A DNA stretch of 54,754 bases from Candidatus Dojkabacteria bacterium UBA2022 (lineage in GTDB: Bacteria; Patescibacteriota; Dojkabacteria; SC72): NCBI GenBank assembly GCA_002335495.1, contig DDBW01000010.1:1-54754 (forward strand), read 5' to 3'. The translations under genes were made by a program, and so were the position numbers. Below, one piece after another: positions 24,476 through 33,812 of the stretch (position 1 is the first letter of the stretch; every line of letters starts with the position of its first letter). The notes under the pieces are model-generated. The model searched no databases and had not been told where the DNA came from. It saw only the letters and a list, made by a program, of their open reading frames with translations.

Positions 24476-26962
24476 CTAGAGATTTCCCCCCGGAACAATT
24501 ATAGGAGATGTTACAACCTTATGCGAATCCCCCTTAGCGGATCCCTCTGTTACAGGAGCCTCTTTCGCAGACCTATTCCCCTTCTCACTATATTTCTGCT
24601 CACTCCATCTCTTAATCTTATCCTCAATAACTGATTGGTCAGCACTATATTTCTCACGGGAGGCAGCAATTATCTTCTCTTTATTTCCAAACTTCTGGAA
24701 TCTCGTATCCAGGGATTTAGCACTAAATGGCTTTGAAGTCATACCGTTAATACACAACTTCACATACATCGAATGAGCCTCTAAGGAAACCAAATCCTCT
24801 GCCGAGAAAATAGGCGCAAATTCATTAGCGAGAATGGAAGCATCAGACTGACTCACTACAAATGAGGCTAAAGTCCCAACATTACCGAAGATAGCCTGAC
24901 GAACAGTTAAAGGAATTTGATCTATATACTGGTTAGTCATTGTAAGGTTAAGTTTAAACTTTCTTGCTTCTGATAGAATTTTGGCAAAGGAGTCTGTAGC
25001 AAAGTTCTGAAACTCATCAACATAGAGGTAGAAGTCACGTCGCTGATCTATAGGAGTATCAACACGCTCCATCGCGGTTGACTGCAAACGAGTAATCAAC
25101 ATGCCTCCGAGTAACGCAGAGCTTTCCTCTCCTAACTTTCCTTGAGCTAGGTTGACCAGAAGAATCTTTCCAGAGTCCATAACATCCCTCAGGTTAAAGG
25201 ACGACTTAACCTGCCCGACAATATTTCTCATTACAGCAGAAGATATAAACCTACCAACCTTGTTTTGGATTGGGGCAACGGCTTCAGAAACCAACTTTGA
25301 GTTCTGAGACATCTGAGCAAACTCCTCTTCCCAGAATTTATACAAGATAGGGTCTTTAACCTGCTTAAGAATAAACTTTCGATAGTTCCGATCATTCAAC
25401 AATCGCATTACAGATAGGATTGTAGTTCCTTGCGCTTCAAGAGCGGTTGCAATCGTGTTGGTAAGAATATACTGCAATCTTGGTCCCCAAGAATCAAACT
25501 GCTTCTTGAACACCTCCACAACACCATCTGCAACGAGGTCTCGCTGTGATGAATCACTCATCTCCAGCAAATTGAAACCTATTGGATACCTTACATCCGC
25601 AGGATCGAAATATATAACATCATCAATACGCTCAGGAGGAATAAAATCCAATAGTTCATCAACCGCCTCCCCGTGAGGATCTATAAAACAGGCTCCGTGA
25701 CCAGCAAGAACATCAGCAACAAACATGTTTTTGAAAACTGTAGACTTACCTACTCCGGTTTTTCCGAGTAAATAGAAATGTCTTCTTCTATCATCCTTTT
25801 TAATTCCAAACTCAATCTTTTTACCACGGTAATCTGTATGAGCAAAAGCATTTACCCCAGGAGTACCAGCAAGGGGCAGATCCATAGGTGGCTCAGCCTT
25901 CCTCGCCCTACTCCACATTATATTAGGAGTTTCCACAGTTACATTTGGTAGGTGATAAACAGAAGCTAGTTCCTCAATATTCAAAATATCCTCAGGCTCA
26001 GACTCAAGCTTTCTTTTAAGGTAATCATTATAAATCTGTTGAGCAGGAACCGTTGGGGAGGAGTGAACAAAGCTATTTAAATGCGCGGTAGTGAACTGTT
26101 TGAAACTTGCAACTAAATCTCTGAGAATCTGCTCAGACCTAGTTTGATCCGGAGACTTAGAAATAATTCTAATTCCAACTTCAAAACCAAGCTTCAACAT
26201 CTTCAACTCAACCTGATTAAGCTCTTCCTGCTGTCCTGGAGCAAGCTTGACCACCTCTTTACCTCCACTCTTGCCATCAGTACTTGTTTGCATCGCCTTG
26301 GAAATTCCCTTAAAAATATTCACAAGCACCTCACCAATACTACCTGCAGAAGATTTCCCTTCTTTAACATCGGTAATATATTTTTTGGACTCTTCCTGCC
26401 AGTAGTTAGCAACTGGACGGAGATTAAATTGTATCCAAGCCTCTTCTCCAAGCTTTAAATCCGAGATTGCACTTGTTATAGCAGCTAGAGGATCTACATC
26501 AAAGTTTCTAAAGGTTTTAATTGGAAATATATAGCTCTTATCAAGTTCAATCACGCCCGTGCTTACAAAAGTCTGGGCATCTCTTGGAATCTGAGTATAA
26601 TCCTGCACATAACGGATCTCTGCATTTGGATACTGAGCATAGATCTGACCTTCTACAAACTCTGCTAAATGCCCAGGAACTACAGTATAGAAACGAATTC
26701 CCCCTTCTGCTCCCGATACAATTTCAAAGGAGACTAAATCCAAAGATTTCTTTGCGTCTCTCAAAATACCATGCAAGGAAGCAAACATCTGCTCTGCGGC
26801 CAAAGGAGTTTTATCGTTCTCTCTAGGGACAAGAATCTGGAGAATCTGAGGATTGCGAATCTCCTCAAAAACCTTCACCCCGTCAGGCTTCTTTGCAAAC
26901 GTAAATACAAACAGTACAAAGATGATCGAGATTATAAGTATAACTAATATTGCTCCTGCCAT
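24476..26962 (-). CDS. Membrane-anchored VirD4/VirB4-like ATPase (DUF87/TraM recognition type)
   Basis: I prefer the ATG at 26962 to the TTG at 26980. An N-terminal membrane helix is followed by a domain of about 350 residues without clear homology and then a hexameric RecA-like ATPase. Numbered from the TTG, Walker A 'LGKTGVGKST' is at 405-414, with 'FIDPHGEAVDELL' and 'YVDEFQNFATDSF' (Walker B) downstream. The set matches the type IV secretion coupling-protein and HerA-like ATPases that are widespread in CPR genomes. No other secretion gene is next to it, so it may serve DNA uptake or a pilus encoded elsewhere. The charged C-terminal tail (about 90 residues) is family-typical. Confidence 0.8.
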   Translation of the reverse strand: MAGAILVILIISIIFVLFVFTFAKKPDGVKVFEEIRNPQILQILVPRENDKTPLAAEQMFASLHGILRDAKKSLDLVSFEIVSGAEGGIRFYTVVPGHLAEFVEGQIYAQYPNAEIRYVQDYTQIPRDAQTFVSTGVIELDKSYIFPIKTFRNFDVDPLAAITSAISDLKLGEEAWIQFNLRPVANYWQEESKKYITDVKEGKSSAGSIGEVLVNIFKGISKAMQTSTDGKSGGKEVVKLAPGQQEELNQVELKMLKLGFEVGIRIISKSPDQTRSEQILRDLVASFKQFTTAHLNSFVHSSPTVPAQQIYNDYLKRKLESEPEDILNIEELASVYHLPNVTVETPNIMWSRARKAEPPMDLPLAGTPGVNAFAHTDYRGKKIEFGIKKDDRRRHFYLLGKTGVGKSTVFKNMFVADVLAGHGACFIDPHGEAVDELLDFIPPERIDDVIYFDPADVRYPIGFNLLEMSDSSQRDLVADGVVEVFKKQFDSWGPRLQYILTNTIATALEAQGTTILSVMRLLNDRNYRKFILKQVKDPILYKFWEEEFAQMSQNSKLVSEAVAPIQNKVGRFISSAVMRNIVGQVKSSFNLRDVMDSGKILLVNLAQGKLGEESSALLGGMLITRLQSTAMERVDTPIDQRRDFYLYVDEFQNFATDSFAKILSEARKFKLNLTMTNQYIDQIPLTVRQAIFGNVGTLASFVVSQSDASILANEFAPIFSAEDLVSLEAHSMYVKLCINGMTSKPFSAKSLDTRFQKFGNKEKIIAASREKYSADQSVIEDKIKRWSEQKYSEKGNRSAKEAPVTEGSAKGDSHKVVTSPIIVPGGNL

Positions 26963-26999
26963 AGTGTTTAATAATATCAATAGTTTGGAAAGGTTTAAA

Positions 27000-28235
27000 C
27001 TACCTCCAACGAAGTTCTTTCTCCTTATCCTTCCCTAGTATAACAATTATATCTCCTGTTGTAATGAAGTCAGGCCTACCTTCTATAATCTCGCACTGAT
27101 CACACACCAAATCTTCAACACTATCGAAGGACTCTGCAAAACGCTCCGGATGAGATACATATATTGTAGTCTTATCAAACTCAGTTGGTGAGTTATCATA
27201 TCTAACAACTTTAACCCCGTAATTATAGACTTTTCTAGCATATCTAGATGCTAAACCGGGAATTCCACTACCATTATATACCTCAACTTTCGCCTGCTCC
27301 TTCTCAACAGATCGAGACCTAACTATATTAAAGTTATCCTGAATTACCTTATCGTACTCACTATAATTAACGGTTAAAACCTCCCTACCGTTATCAGCGT
27401 TGTAAGTACGAAAGAGTCCGGGCTGACTCAAGTCAACCATAACAACATCCCCCGCTCTAAAAATCATTTTCATTGAGTACAACTCACTCATAATAGACAT
27501 GGAGGAAACGTTTGTATCAAGACTTTCAACATACTTTTCCCAAGATTTAGATTTAGCAATCGTTTTCGTATAACTAAAGTGATCAACCAGTGAGTTAATG
27601 AATAAGGCGGCATCAGATATCTCAACCGGATTTTTATAATTCTCCTTATAACTCAATGCGGTGTATTCTGAAGGATCTCCATAAAGGTCGGTTAGATACT
27701 TCAAGGCAGTAGCATCTACCCAAAAATAATTCTCAACTGTGAAGCCAGTCATATTTCCAATCTGCCAGATCACATACTCAACACTTCTATCAGGGTTGAT
27801 TAGATCCCCTGCATATTCAAGATCAGACAACGGCAGAGAAGATCTGAAAAGGTCGTTAGGATCATCGATATATACCCCAGGAGGGATATAAAAAACTACG
27901 GTCTGAGCAAGATTATCATTACTAATTACAAGCCAAGCCCCGGCAATTCTATTTTCTACTGGAGATTTGATTACGAAAAGAGTGCTTGAAAGGTCTTTAC
28001 GTTCCTTTAACAGCTCTAATTTAGAATCACAAAGCGAACATCTCGAATCGGCAGTAACAAACCTCTCCCCTATTATATACGCGGAATACAACGTATAAAG
28101 AGCTAGAGTGGCTATAACAAATCTCAGAACAAGCTTCATCCATCTGAATATCGTCGAGGTTGAATTTTTCTTTTTTGCGAATGTCGTGACACGGGAAGCA
28201 CCGGCAAACATCCTTCGGCTTCGGACAGATTTCAT
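27000..28235 (-). CDS. LCP-like envelope protein with LytR C-terminal domain
   Basis: A Lys-rich cytoplasmic N-terminus is followed by one membrane helix (about 33-53) and 'CSLC' (69-72, a possible disulphide). A domain of about 200 residues has 'VVFYIPPGVYID' and 'GNMTGFTVENYFWVD', which echo the LytR-CpsA-Psr fold, though the usual arginines are not obvious. The C-terminal 90 residues ('VEVYNGSGIPGLASRYARKV') are a clear LytR_C domain. LCP proteins attach polymers to the cell wall; with the catalytic arginines unclear here, a structural or binding role is also possible. Confidence 0.75.
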   Translation of the reverse strand: MKSVRSRRMFAGASRVTTFAKKKNSTSTIFRWMKLVLRFVIATLALYTLYSAYIIGERFVTADSRCSLCDSKLELLKERKDLSSTLFVIKSPVENRIAGAWLVISNDNLAQTVVFYIPPGVYIDDPNDLFRSSLPLSDLEYAGDLINPDRSVEYVIWQIGNMTGFTVENYFWVDATALKYLTDLYGDPSEYTALSYKENYKNPVEISDAALFINSLVDHFSYTKTIAKSKSWEKYVESLDTNVSSMSIMSELYSMKMIFRAGDVVMVDLSQPGLFRTYNADNGREVLTVNYSEYDKVIQDNFNIVRSRSVEKEQAKVEVYNGSGIPGLASRYARKVYNYGVKVVRYDNSPTEFDKTTIYVSHPERFAESFDSVEDLVCDQCEIIEGRPDFITTGDIIVILGKDKEKELRWR

Positions 28236-28602
28236 ACTAATATATTACATTAATTTCAGGTGAGTTAGTAGATTGCATATAAAGCCACTATAACTATACC
28301 TATAAGACTTACAAGCCCTTCCAAAAGCAAGCTTTCACTCTCAAAAACAGAATCAACTCTGAAGCCACCTAATCTCGACCATGTTACGAGAGGCTAACGT
28401 AAAATAAACCTAAAAAAGAAATTTACTCCTAGTCCGCCAAAGAAACTCCCCCCTGACCTTGTGGGTACCAACTTTCGTTCAATAGACCTTACGAGACGTT
28501 CAATTGTATTACTCGGGATATTCACTGACTAAATAAGACATTTTTACGTAAGAGGCATTTAACATCGACTATATGGCAGAATAGAGATTTAGACCTAGTA
28601 CA
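28236..28602. other. 367-base gap between LytR_C gene and rluD
   Basis: No recognised RNA gene is found. The minus strand holds one frame of 87 codons (28265-28525) interrupted by a single TAG, described separately. The rest looks like leader and promoter sequence for the LytR_C gene, with an AT-rich -10-like run ending four or five bases before its ATG. Confidence 0.4.
28265..28525 (-). pseudogene. Possible small membrane-protein gene split by one TAG
   Basis: Starting at a GTG (28525) the frame reads 43 codons, meets TAG at 28394-28396, then continues in the same frame for 42 codons to TAA at 28265. The first part contains 'RKLVPTRSGGSFFGG' and an aromatic stretch. The second contains 'TWSRLGGFRVDSVFESE' and a membrane-like 'SLIGIVIVALYAIY'. 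Both halves look like one short protein, so this may be a recent nonsense mutation, a sequencing error or a chance frame. No family is recognised. Confidence 0.35.
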
Positions 28603-29598
28603 TTAGACTATACGCCATTGTCTTTTTACTCCAGGCGATACTTCTAGCCCAAGCAAAATTGCTTCGAGTTCTAATGCGTCCCGATCTCCAACTCCTGATG
28701 AACCGTAAAGAGAATCTCCTATAATTGAAACCCCAAGGAACTTTAAACTTGCCCTAATCTGATGCATACGCCCTGTTTCAATTTTTATTAAAACGCTTCC
28801 ATCTTCAATTCTTAGAATATAAGACATTGCACTTTTATATGTAGAATCAACCTGAAACTGTGAAAATCTCATCTTCTGACGATTTCTAGAATCTCTACCA
28901 ATATACCCAGCCAATTCATACCAACCCTTAGGGTTGTATTTATTCTTTTCAAGCTCTCTAATTACATCTTCTACATTTCCGTTAAATCTAGGCACCTTAG
29001 GGCTCATATCTCCAATTACAGAAGCCCTATACACTTTTACCACCTTATGTTCTTCAAACTGTTTTTTGAGAAAGAGCTGTGTTTCAAGATTCTTTGCGAT
29101 AATCATTAACCCTGAAACCCCTTTATCTAACCTGTGTACAATACCAGCCCTTTCAACCCTCTCATCGTACTCCCCTTTGCCTTCAAGATACCCTTTCACG
29201 TAGTTAGCCAAGGTTCCCTTCCAATTCCCCTCGCCTGGGTGGACCACAATGCCTTTAGGTTTATTTATAACCATCCAATCGTCGCTCTCTTCAATAATAG
29301 TTAAAACGCCATTCTCAGACACTAAAGAAGATCTCTCATCTAAACCTACCTGCATACTATCAATTAAGGATTTAATATCTACCAAAACAACATCCCCAAC
29401 CTTAACCTTATACCCTTTCTTCTGAGATTCTCCATTAACGGTTACTAAGCCTAAGTATTTCAAAATCTGAGAGCGATTGAAAATAGGTCTAATAGCACTT
29501 GGAATATATTCAGAAAGCTTATCAAGCAGAAATACATCTAACCTCTCCCCTTCCCAAACCGAATCGACAATTAATGAAATGTTATCTGTATTACTCAC
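28603..29598 (-). CDS. Pseudouridine synthase, RluA/RluD family
   Basis: I choose the GTG at 29598, which follows the stop of the upstream gene by one base; a TTG at 29631 would overlap it. An N-terminal S4 RNA-binding domain (with 'RSQILKYLGLVTVNG') precedes the synthase domain. 'VHRLDKGVSGLMIIAKN' contains the catalytic Asp (about residue 158 from this start), and 'TGRMHQIRASL' is the second family motif. The enzyme isomerises uridines in 23S rRNA or tRNA; which sites it modifies cannot be told. Length (331) is usual. Confidence 0.92.
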   Translation of the reverse strand: MSNTDNISLIVDSVWEGERLDVFLLDKLSEYIPSAIRPIFNRSQILKYLGLVTVNGESQKKGYKVKVGDVVLVDIKSLIDSMQVGLDERSSLVSENGVLTIIEESDDWMVINKPKGIVVHPGEGNWKGTLANYVKGYLEGKGEYDERVERAGIVHRLDKGVSGLMIIAKNLETQLFLKKQFEEHKVVKVYRASVIGDMSPKVPRFNGNVEDVIRELEKNKYNPKGWYELAGYIGRDSRNRQKMRFSQFQVDSTYKSAMSYILRIEDGSVLIKIETGRMHQIRASLKFLGVSIIGDSLYGSSGVGDRDALELEAILLGLEVSPGVKRQWRIV

Positions 29599-29599
29599 T

Positions 29600-30436
29600 C
29601 TATTTCTTCTTAACCTTAACAATACTACCAACCTTTGGAAGCTTTGGAGTGCGGGCTACGGTGTCCAATACAATATTTTTTCTCTGCATATCAGCTATAA
29701 AAGTCCACGTAGATATCAACATAAATACAATTAATGAGTATAGATTATACCTGTCTACCTGTGTAATCTGACTTAGAAGCAAGGAAAGAAGAATAAAGGT
29801 GTTTGAGAGAACAAAATATCCAAAGTACAGTATGAATATGGACTTCTCATACATGTCCTGGTTACCTTTAAATCTCTGCTTAACTAAACGATGAAGAATA
29901 AGGTAAAGAAGATATATGCCTATAACCACAGCACCCTGTCTAACAATAATATCGCTATCTCCCAAAAGTCCTGTGACTATAAGAGAGGCACCCAACATAA
30001 CCGTTCCGGAGATTGTGATAACCCCTATCATCTCCCTCCATCTCCATTTTTTGATATAGGTAGAAACTATGAAGCCGACGATCGTAAATGCCGCATACAT
30101 ACTAATAAATAAGAACCCACCATCCCATATTTTCATATATTTCCAAGGAAGGAGTCTGAAATAGTAGATACCGTCAGAGTACTTCTCGTAAGGAACCACA
30201 GACCAGACCAAGCCTTCAAAATCTCCAGGATTAGACAAAATATATGAGAACCTTCCCCAAATAATGGTAACTAACAAAGTTAGAAAAAATACGTCAAAAA
30301 CAGAATTACGATCTTTGCGAGTAGAATGAGATTCAGACCAAAATATATACATTCCAATTATCGCGAAAACAACAAGACTGGGAATGAATCCAAAAGAAGA
30401 AAGGGCATTTTGCAACGTACTTACAATTTCACTCAC
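29600..30436 (-). CDS. Lgt-like membrane protein (prolipoprotein diacylglyceryl transferase-like)
   Basis: The 278 residues form about seven membrane helices. 'IIWGRFSYILSNPGDF' and 'IWDGGFLFISMYAAF' resemble the GAR-x-xY and W-x-GG signatures of Lgt, which attaches diacylglycerol to the lipobox Cys of prolipoproteins. The match is partial, and the usual H-G pair after W-x-GG is lacking, so activity is uncertain. At least two lipoproteins in this window need such an enzyme. It is a GTG start six bases after the zinc-ribbon gene's stop. Confidence 0.55.
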   Translation of the reverse strand: MSEIVSTLQNALSSFGFIPSLVVFAIIGMYIFWSESHSTRKDRNSVFDVFFLTLLVTIIWGRFSYILSNPGDFEGLVWSVVPYEKYSDGIYYFRLLPWKYMKIWDGGFLFISMYAAFTIVGFIVSTYIKKWRWREMIGVITISGTVMLGASLIVTGLLGDSDIIVRQGAVVIGIYLLYLILHRLVKQRFKGNQDMYEKSIFILYFGYFVLSNTFILLSLLLSQITQVDRYNLYSLIVFMLISTWTFIADMQRKNIVLDTVARTPKLPKVGSIVKVKKK

Positions 30437-30441
30437 GTTTA

Positions 30442-31104
30442 TTATTTCTTCTTATTTTTAGATTTCTTCTGCTTCTTCTTACTCTTTTTGGAAGAAGTAT
30501 CTTTTATAACAGAAGCAACAACTTTATCTTTAACAGGAGCAGCAGCCCTCTTAGCGTCAACTTTAACTTTGTACTCATTATATTTTCTACTTACAAATTC
30601 CCTGAAAGATTCGTACCGAATCTGCTTAATAACGACAGGTGTAAAAGAACTGTTTACGTCTCCACAAAATGGACATCTCTTCCACTTTTTATCAATATTA
30701 ACACCGCACTTTGAACACTTAACCTTAACTTCATTATCGCAGTTAGGGCAGAATACAAACCCAGGCTGCAACATCACTCCACACTTCTCACAATCCTGCA
30801 AATCAGCAGTTTCATACATGAGATACCTTCTTTCAAGGTCACTCCAATACTGCTCCTGCAATGTCATCTTAGGCCTAAGAATGAGGTATATGATAAGTCC
30901 AGGAATATTACCAAAGAGAACAATAATTACAGATAATAATCGTGGCAAAAACTTCTCTGTTCGCTCAGATGCATCAAACCAAACCCATGCAACAACAACT
31001 AACCAAAATACAACTAATAAACCAGAAGCATATTTAAGCACCATATCGAAATCCACCTTACCCAAGCCTTCTAAAAAGTCTAATACTGATTTCTCTAAAT
31101 CCAT
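30442..31104 (-). CDS. Membrane protein with two zinc ribbons
   Basis: Two membrane helices (about 25-43 and 55-77) are followed by two CxxC...CxxC zinc ribbons: Cys 105, 108, 119, 122 and Cys 130, 133, 144, 147. A basic, Lys/Ser-rich tail ends the protein. Double zinc-ribbon membrane proteins are common hypothetical proteins in CPR genomes and may bind nucleic acid or protein at the membrane. No function can be named. Confidence 0.75.
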   Translation of the reverse strand: MDLEKSVLDFLEGLGKVDFDMVLKYASGLLVVFWLVVVAWVWFDASERTEKFLPRLLSVIIVLFGNIPGLIIYLILRPKMTLQEQYWSDLERRYLMYETADLQDCEKCGVMLQPGFVFCPNCDNEVKVKCSKCGVNIDKKWKRCPFCGDVNSSFTPVVIKQIRYESFREFVSRKYNEYKVKVDAKRAAAPVKDKVVASVIKDTSSKKSKKKQKKSKNKKK

Positions 31105-31130
31105 AGGTGGTACGTTAATAAATTATTACC

Positions 31131-31217
31131 TGGTGGTCGAGGAGGGAATTGAACCCTCACGCTATTGCTAGCATGGGATTTTGAGTCCCACGTGTCTGCC
31201 AGTTCCACCACTCGACC
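31131..31217 (-). tRNA. tRNA-Leu (anticodon CAA), CCA encoded
   Basis: On the minus strand a full cloverleaf can be drawn: acceptor stem GGTCGAG / CTCGACC, anticodon stem TGGGA / TCCCA around the loop CTCAAAA (anticodon CAA), a long variable arm (GCTA...TAGC) as in class II tRNAs, and the T arm GAGGG TTCAATT CCCTC. The 3' CCA is encoded (TGG at 31131-31133 on the plus strand). It reads UUG codons. Confidence 0.95.
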
Positions 31218-31239
31218 CTGAGTGATTATACTATCAAAT

Positions 31240-32571
31240 TTAGGATTTGTCCCCCTTATTCTCTCTATATAAATTCTTATAAGATGCGATATTTTTTACG
31301 AATGCCATCTCAATATCTCCTGTAGGACCATTTCTATGCTTTGCAATAATAATATCAGCAATACCTTTTCTTTCAGTATCAGGATTATATGTTTCTTCTC
31401 TATCGATAAAGATAACTACGTCAGCATCCTGTTCAATGGAACCTGAGTCTCTTAGGTCCGAAAGCTGAGGTCTTCTTGAGTTTCTACTCTCAACTGCACG
31501 AGATAACTGAGAAAGAGCAATAACTGGAACATTGAGCTCTCTGGCAATATTCTTTAAACCTTGAGAAATCTCTGCAACCTCCTGAGTCCTCCCCTCTTTA
31601 CTACTTCCATGCAATAACTGAAGGTAATCAACGATGATAATATCGATTCCTCTTTCCAATGCAACTCTTCTTGCCTTGGTTCTAATCTCGTTAATATGCT
31701 GACCTGGAGTATCATCAATGAGAATAGTGGACTCGGCAAGTTCACCCATGGCAACGGCTAATCTCTCAAACATCTCATCATTAAGTTTTCCAGTCCTGGT
31801 ATCCCAAAACGACACTTCAGCTTGCATACCAAGCAAACGATCAAGAATTTGTGTATTGGACATTTCTAAGGAGAAAATTAGAGCCTTATTCTTATTCTGT
31901 ACGGCAACACTCTTTAATAAGCTCAGAGCAAAAGCTGTTTTACCCACAGATGGACGTGCCGCAAGAATGATTAAATCAGACGGCTGAAAACCACCAATAA
32001 CATTATCTAAATCCCTGAAACCAGAAGGAATTCCTAAATAAGTACCTTCCCGTTCAGCTCTCTCGGCTCTCTCATAAGCATCTTTCAGCAAGTCCTTGAT
32101 ATGTACGAAGTTGGTCTTAACTCCAGTTTGAGCAACATTAAAAATCAGCTTCTCAGATTTATCTACAACCTCTTTAAGGGGTATACTCTCATCAAAACTA
32201 AGCTCTGTAATTTCAGAAGCGGATGTAATAAGTCCTCGCCTTACCGAGTTATCTTTGACGATCTCTCCATACTCTTCAACATGCGCTGAGGTAGGAACCA
32301 TATTAACCAGATCCGTAAGATAGGTACGTCCTCCAATCTTTGATAACTCTTTTTTAGTCTTAAGCTTGTTAGTTAGAGTTACAATATCAATTGGCAAGCC
32401 CTCTTCAAAAAGCTCAACAATATTCTGAAAAATGATGGCATGTCTCTGGTCGTAAAAGTGCTCAGCCTTCATCCAACCCGCAACATTTATAACAGCCTCT
32501 TTATCCAACAGCATCGCCCCAAGAACAGATTGTTCAGCTTCAAGGTTCTGTGGAGGAATTTTCTGGACCAT
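31240..32571 (-). CDS. dnaB: Replicative DNA helicase DnaB
   Basis: DnaB is the hexameric helicase that unwinds DNA at the replication fork. The N-terminal primase-binding domain begins 'PPQNLEAEQSVLGAML'. The RecA-like motor has Walker A 'ARPSVGKT' at 205-212, Walker B 'IIIVDYLQLL', and the DnaB signature 'ALSQLSRAVESR'. Length (443) is normal, and I see no intein. Confidence 0.97.
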   Translation of the reverse strand: MVQKIPPQNLEAEQSVLGAMLLDKEAVINVAGWMKAEHFYDQRHAIIFQNIVELFEEGLPIDIVTLTNKLKTKKELSKIGGRTYLTDLVNMVPTSAHVEEYGEIVKDNSVRRGLITSASEITELSFDESIPLKEVVDKSEKLIFNVAQTGVKTNFVHIKDLLKDAYERAERAEREGTYLGIPSGFRDLDNVIGGFQPSDLIILAARPSVGKTAFALSLLKSVAVQNKNKALIFSLEMSNTQILDRLLGMQAEVSFWDTRTGKLNDEMFERLAVAMGELAESTILIDDTPGQHINEIRTKARRVALERGIDIIIVDYLQLLHGSSKEGRTQEVAEISQGLKNIARELNVPVIALSQLSRAVESRNSRRPQLSDLRDSGSIEQDADVVIFIDREETYNPDTERKGIADIIIAKHRNGPTGDIEMAFVKNIASYKNLYRENKGDKS

Positions 32572-32597
32572 ATATTAGTGCTCCTAATAAAATATAA

Positions 32598-33200
32598 TTA
32601 CTTAGACTCCAAGAATACGACTCGCATAGCTCTCTCCTCTGCCTCTGGTTTACTTTCAACTTTCAACATTTTTTCTGTTGTTGCAGTGGTGTATCCAAAG
32701 GTTTTAACAAAATCTTCCTTCGATTTGCTCCCAGGAGCATCAGTTCCAAAGGGAACGAGGATAACCGGTTCAACTTTAGATATAATCTCCTGAATTGTGT
32801 CATAAGAAGGAAAATCTTCACCATCCGAATACGGCAGAAGGAGAACATCTACATCTCCCAAATCTCTAAGCTGTTTAACATCAATATTTTTACTCCCAAA
32901 ACCAATATAGACAATACGGATTAAATCGTAATCGATTACATAGTGAACTCCTGAGATTGGTCTTTGAACCATTAGTCCCGCTATCTCATACTCTCCGGGA
33001 CTACTTATTTCAAAAACCTTCTCACGATTTACAGGTTTAATATCAAGAGCAGTAGCCTCCAAACGGCTATTAATGACTACATCCGCCTCACTCGATAACC
33101 CTTTAACTCCGGATGCTTTTGCGGAAGCAAGATCTGTAACAGTAACTAAACCGTCAGTAGTAAACGTGAAAGAAGTATTACCGTTATAACGTATCTTCAT
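32598..33200 (-). CDS. MBL-fold protein (UlaG-like) lacking the metal motif
   Basis: The open frame continues upstream to 33317, but the ATG at 33200 is the likely start, since it begins 'MKIRYNGNTSFTF' as in UlaG-type metallo-beta-lactamase folds and lies beyond the end of the sortase gene. 'SSPGEYEIAGLMVQ' and 'GDVDVLLLPYSDG' match that family (COG2220). The HxHxDH metal site is absent, so it is probably not a metallohydrolase. Such shortened members are common in CPR genomes. Its position before dnaB suggests co-transcription only. Confidence 0.7.
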   Translation of the reverse strand: MKIRYNGNTSFTFTTDGLVTVTDLASAKASGVKGLSSEADVVINSRLEATALDIKPVNREKVFEISSPGEYEIAGLMVQRPISGVHYVIDYDLIRIVYIGFGSKNIDVKQLRDLGDVDVLLLPYSDGEDFPSYDTIQEIISKVEPVILVPFGTDAPGSKSKEDFVKTFGYTTATTEKMLKVESKPEAEERAMRVVFLESK

Positions 33201-33250
33201 AGCAGGTAGTAAACAATTAAAATATTTCTCTGAGATAGTATACCAAAGAG

Positions 33251-33742
33251 TTAACGAATACTCACTAGCTCTCCAACCACAACATATCGATAAATAGGGT
33301 TGAAAATTGGATAGCATGTATAAAGGGTAATCAAAGCCTTTCCCGAGATAGTTGCTTCAATACCTACTTCAGAGCTCTCAACAACAGAATTCCTTACAAC
33401 TTCATACACATATTGAACACCCTTGTATTTCAAGTAAATTTCATCCCCCTCCTCTACTCGACTCAGATAGAAAAAAGGAGGGGGAATATACCTGCCGTAA
33501 TCGATACTATGCCCGACGATTACAACGTTGGAACTGTTATTCCGAGGGTAACCTGAATAACGCATATGGGTAAGGCCCTGCCTACTCAACGAATCTCTAT
33601 CCCTTTCCACCTCCTCAGCCAGTCCAATGCTTGGGATTTGAAGATACATAAAACTAAAGTCATTAGAATCAGTCGATTGAAGACCTCTTACAAGCCCCGT
33701 CTCCTGCCCTGCGTCACGCTTTTGCACACCAGAGATATACAA
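33251..33742 (-). CDS. Sortase family transpeptidase
   Basis: The sortase barrel residues are present: His in 'IVGHSI' (H78), the catalytic Cys in 'LYTCYP' (C143) and Arg in 'IYRYVVVGE' (R152). Sortases join surface proteins to the cell wall or to each other outside the membrane. The TTG at 33742 is the first standard start codon, but the frame continues upstream to about 33811 and encodes a clear membrane anchor (basic residues, then about 18 hydrophobic residues). The real start is therefore probably upstream at a non-standard codon (ATA or ATT at 33802-33811), directly after the stop of the CsoR-like gene. Confidence 0.85.
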   Translation of the reverse strand: MYISGVQKRDAGQETGLVRGLQSTDSNDFSFMYLQIPSIGLAEEVERDRDSLSRQGLTHMRYSGYPRNNSSNVVIVGHSIDYGRYIPPPFFYLSRVEEGDEIYLKYKGVQYVYEVVRNSVVESSEVGIEATISGKALITLYTCYPIFNPIYRYVVVGELVSIR

Positions 33743-33812
33743 CTCACCGTAAAGAAACGGAAAAAGTAGGTAGAAAAGAGTAATTATTAGAATTAAACGA
33801 ATTATGCGTATA

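Noticed and set aside
28236..28602. Structural RNA such as RNase P RNA, tmRNA or SRP RNA in the gap
   Set aside because: None of the conserved core motifs of these RNAs could be found on either strand; a split small reading frame explains part of the gap better.
30326..31171. Plus-strand frame of 281 codons opposite the zinc-ribbon and Lgt-like genes
   Set aside because: It runs through the tRNA-Leu region and is antisense to two genes with recognisable membrane helices and zinc ribbons.
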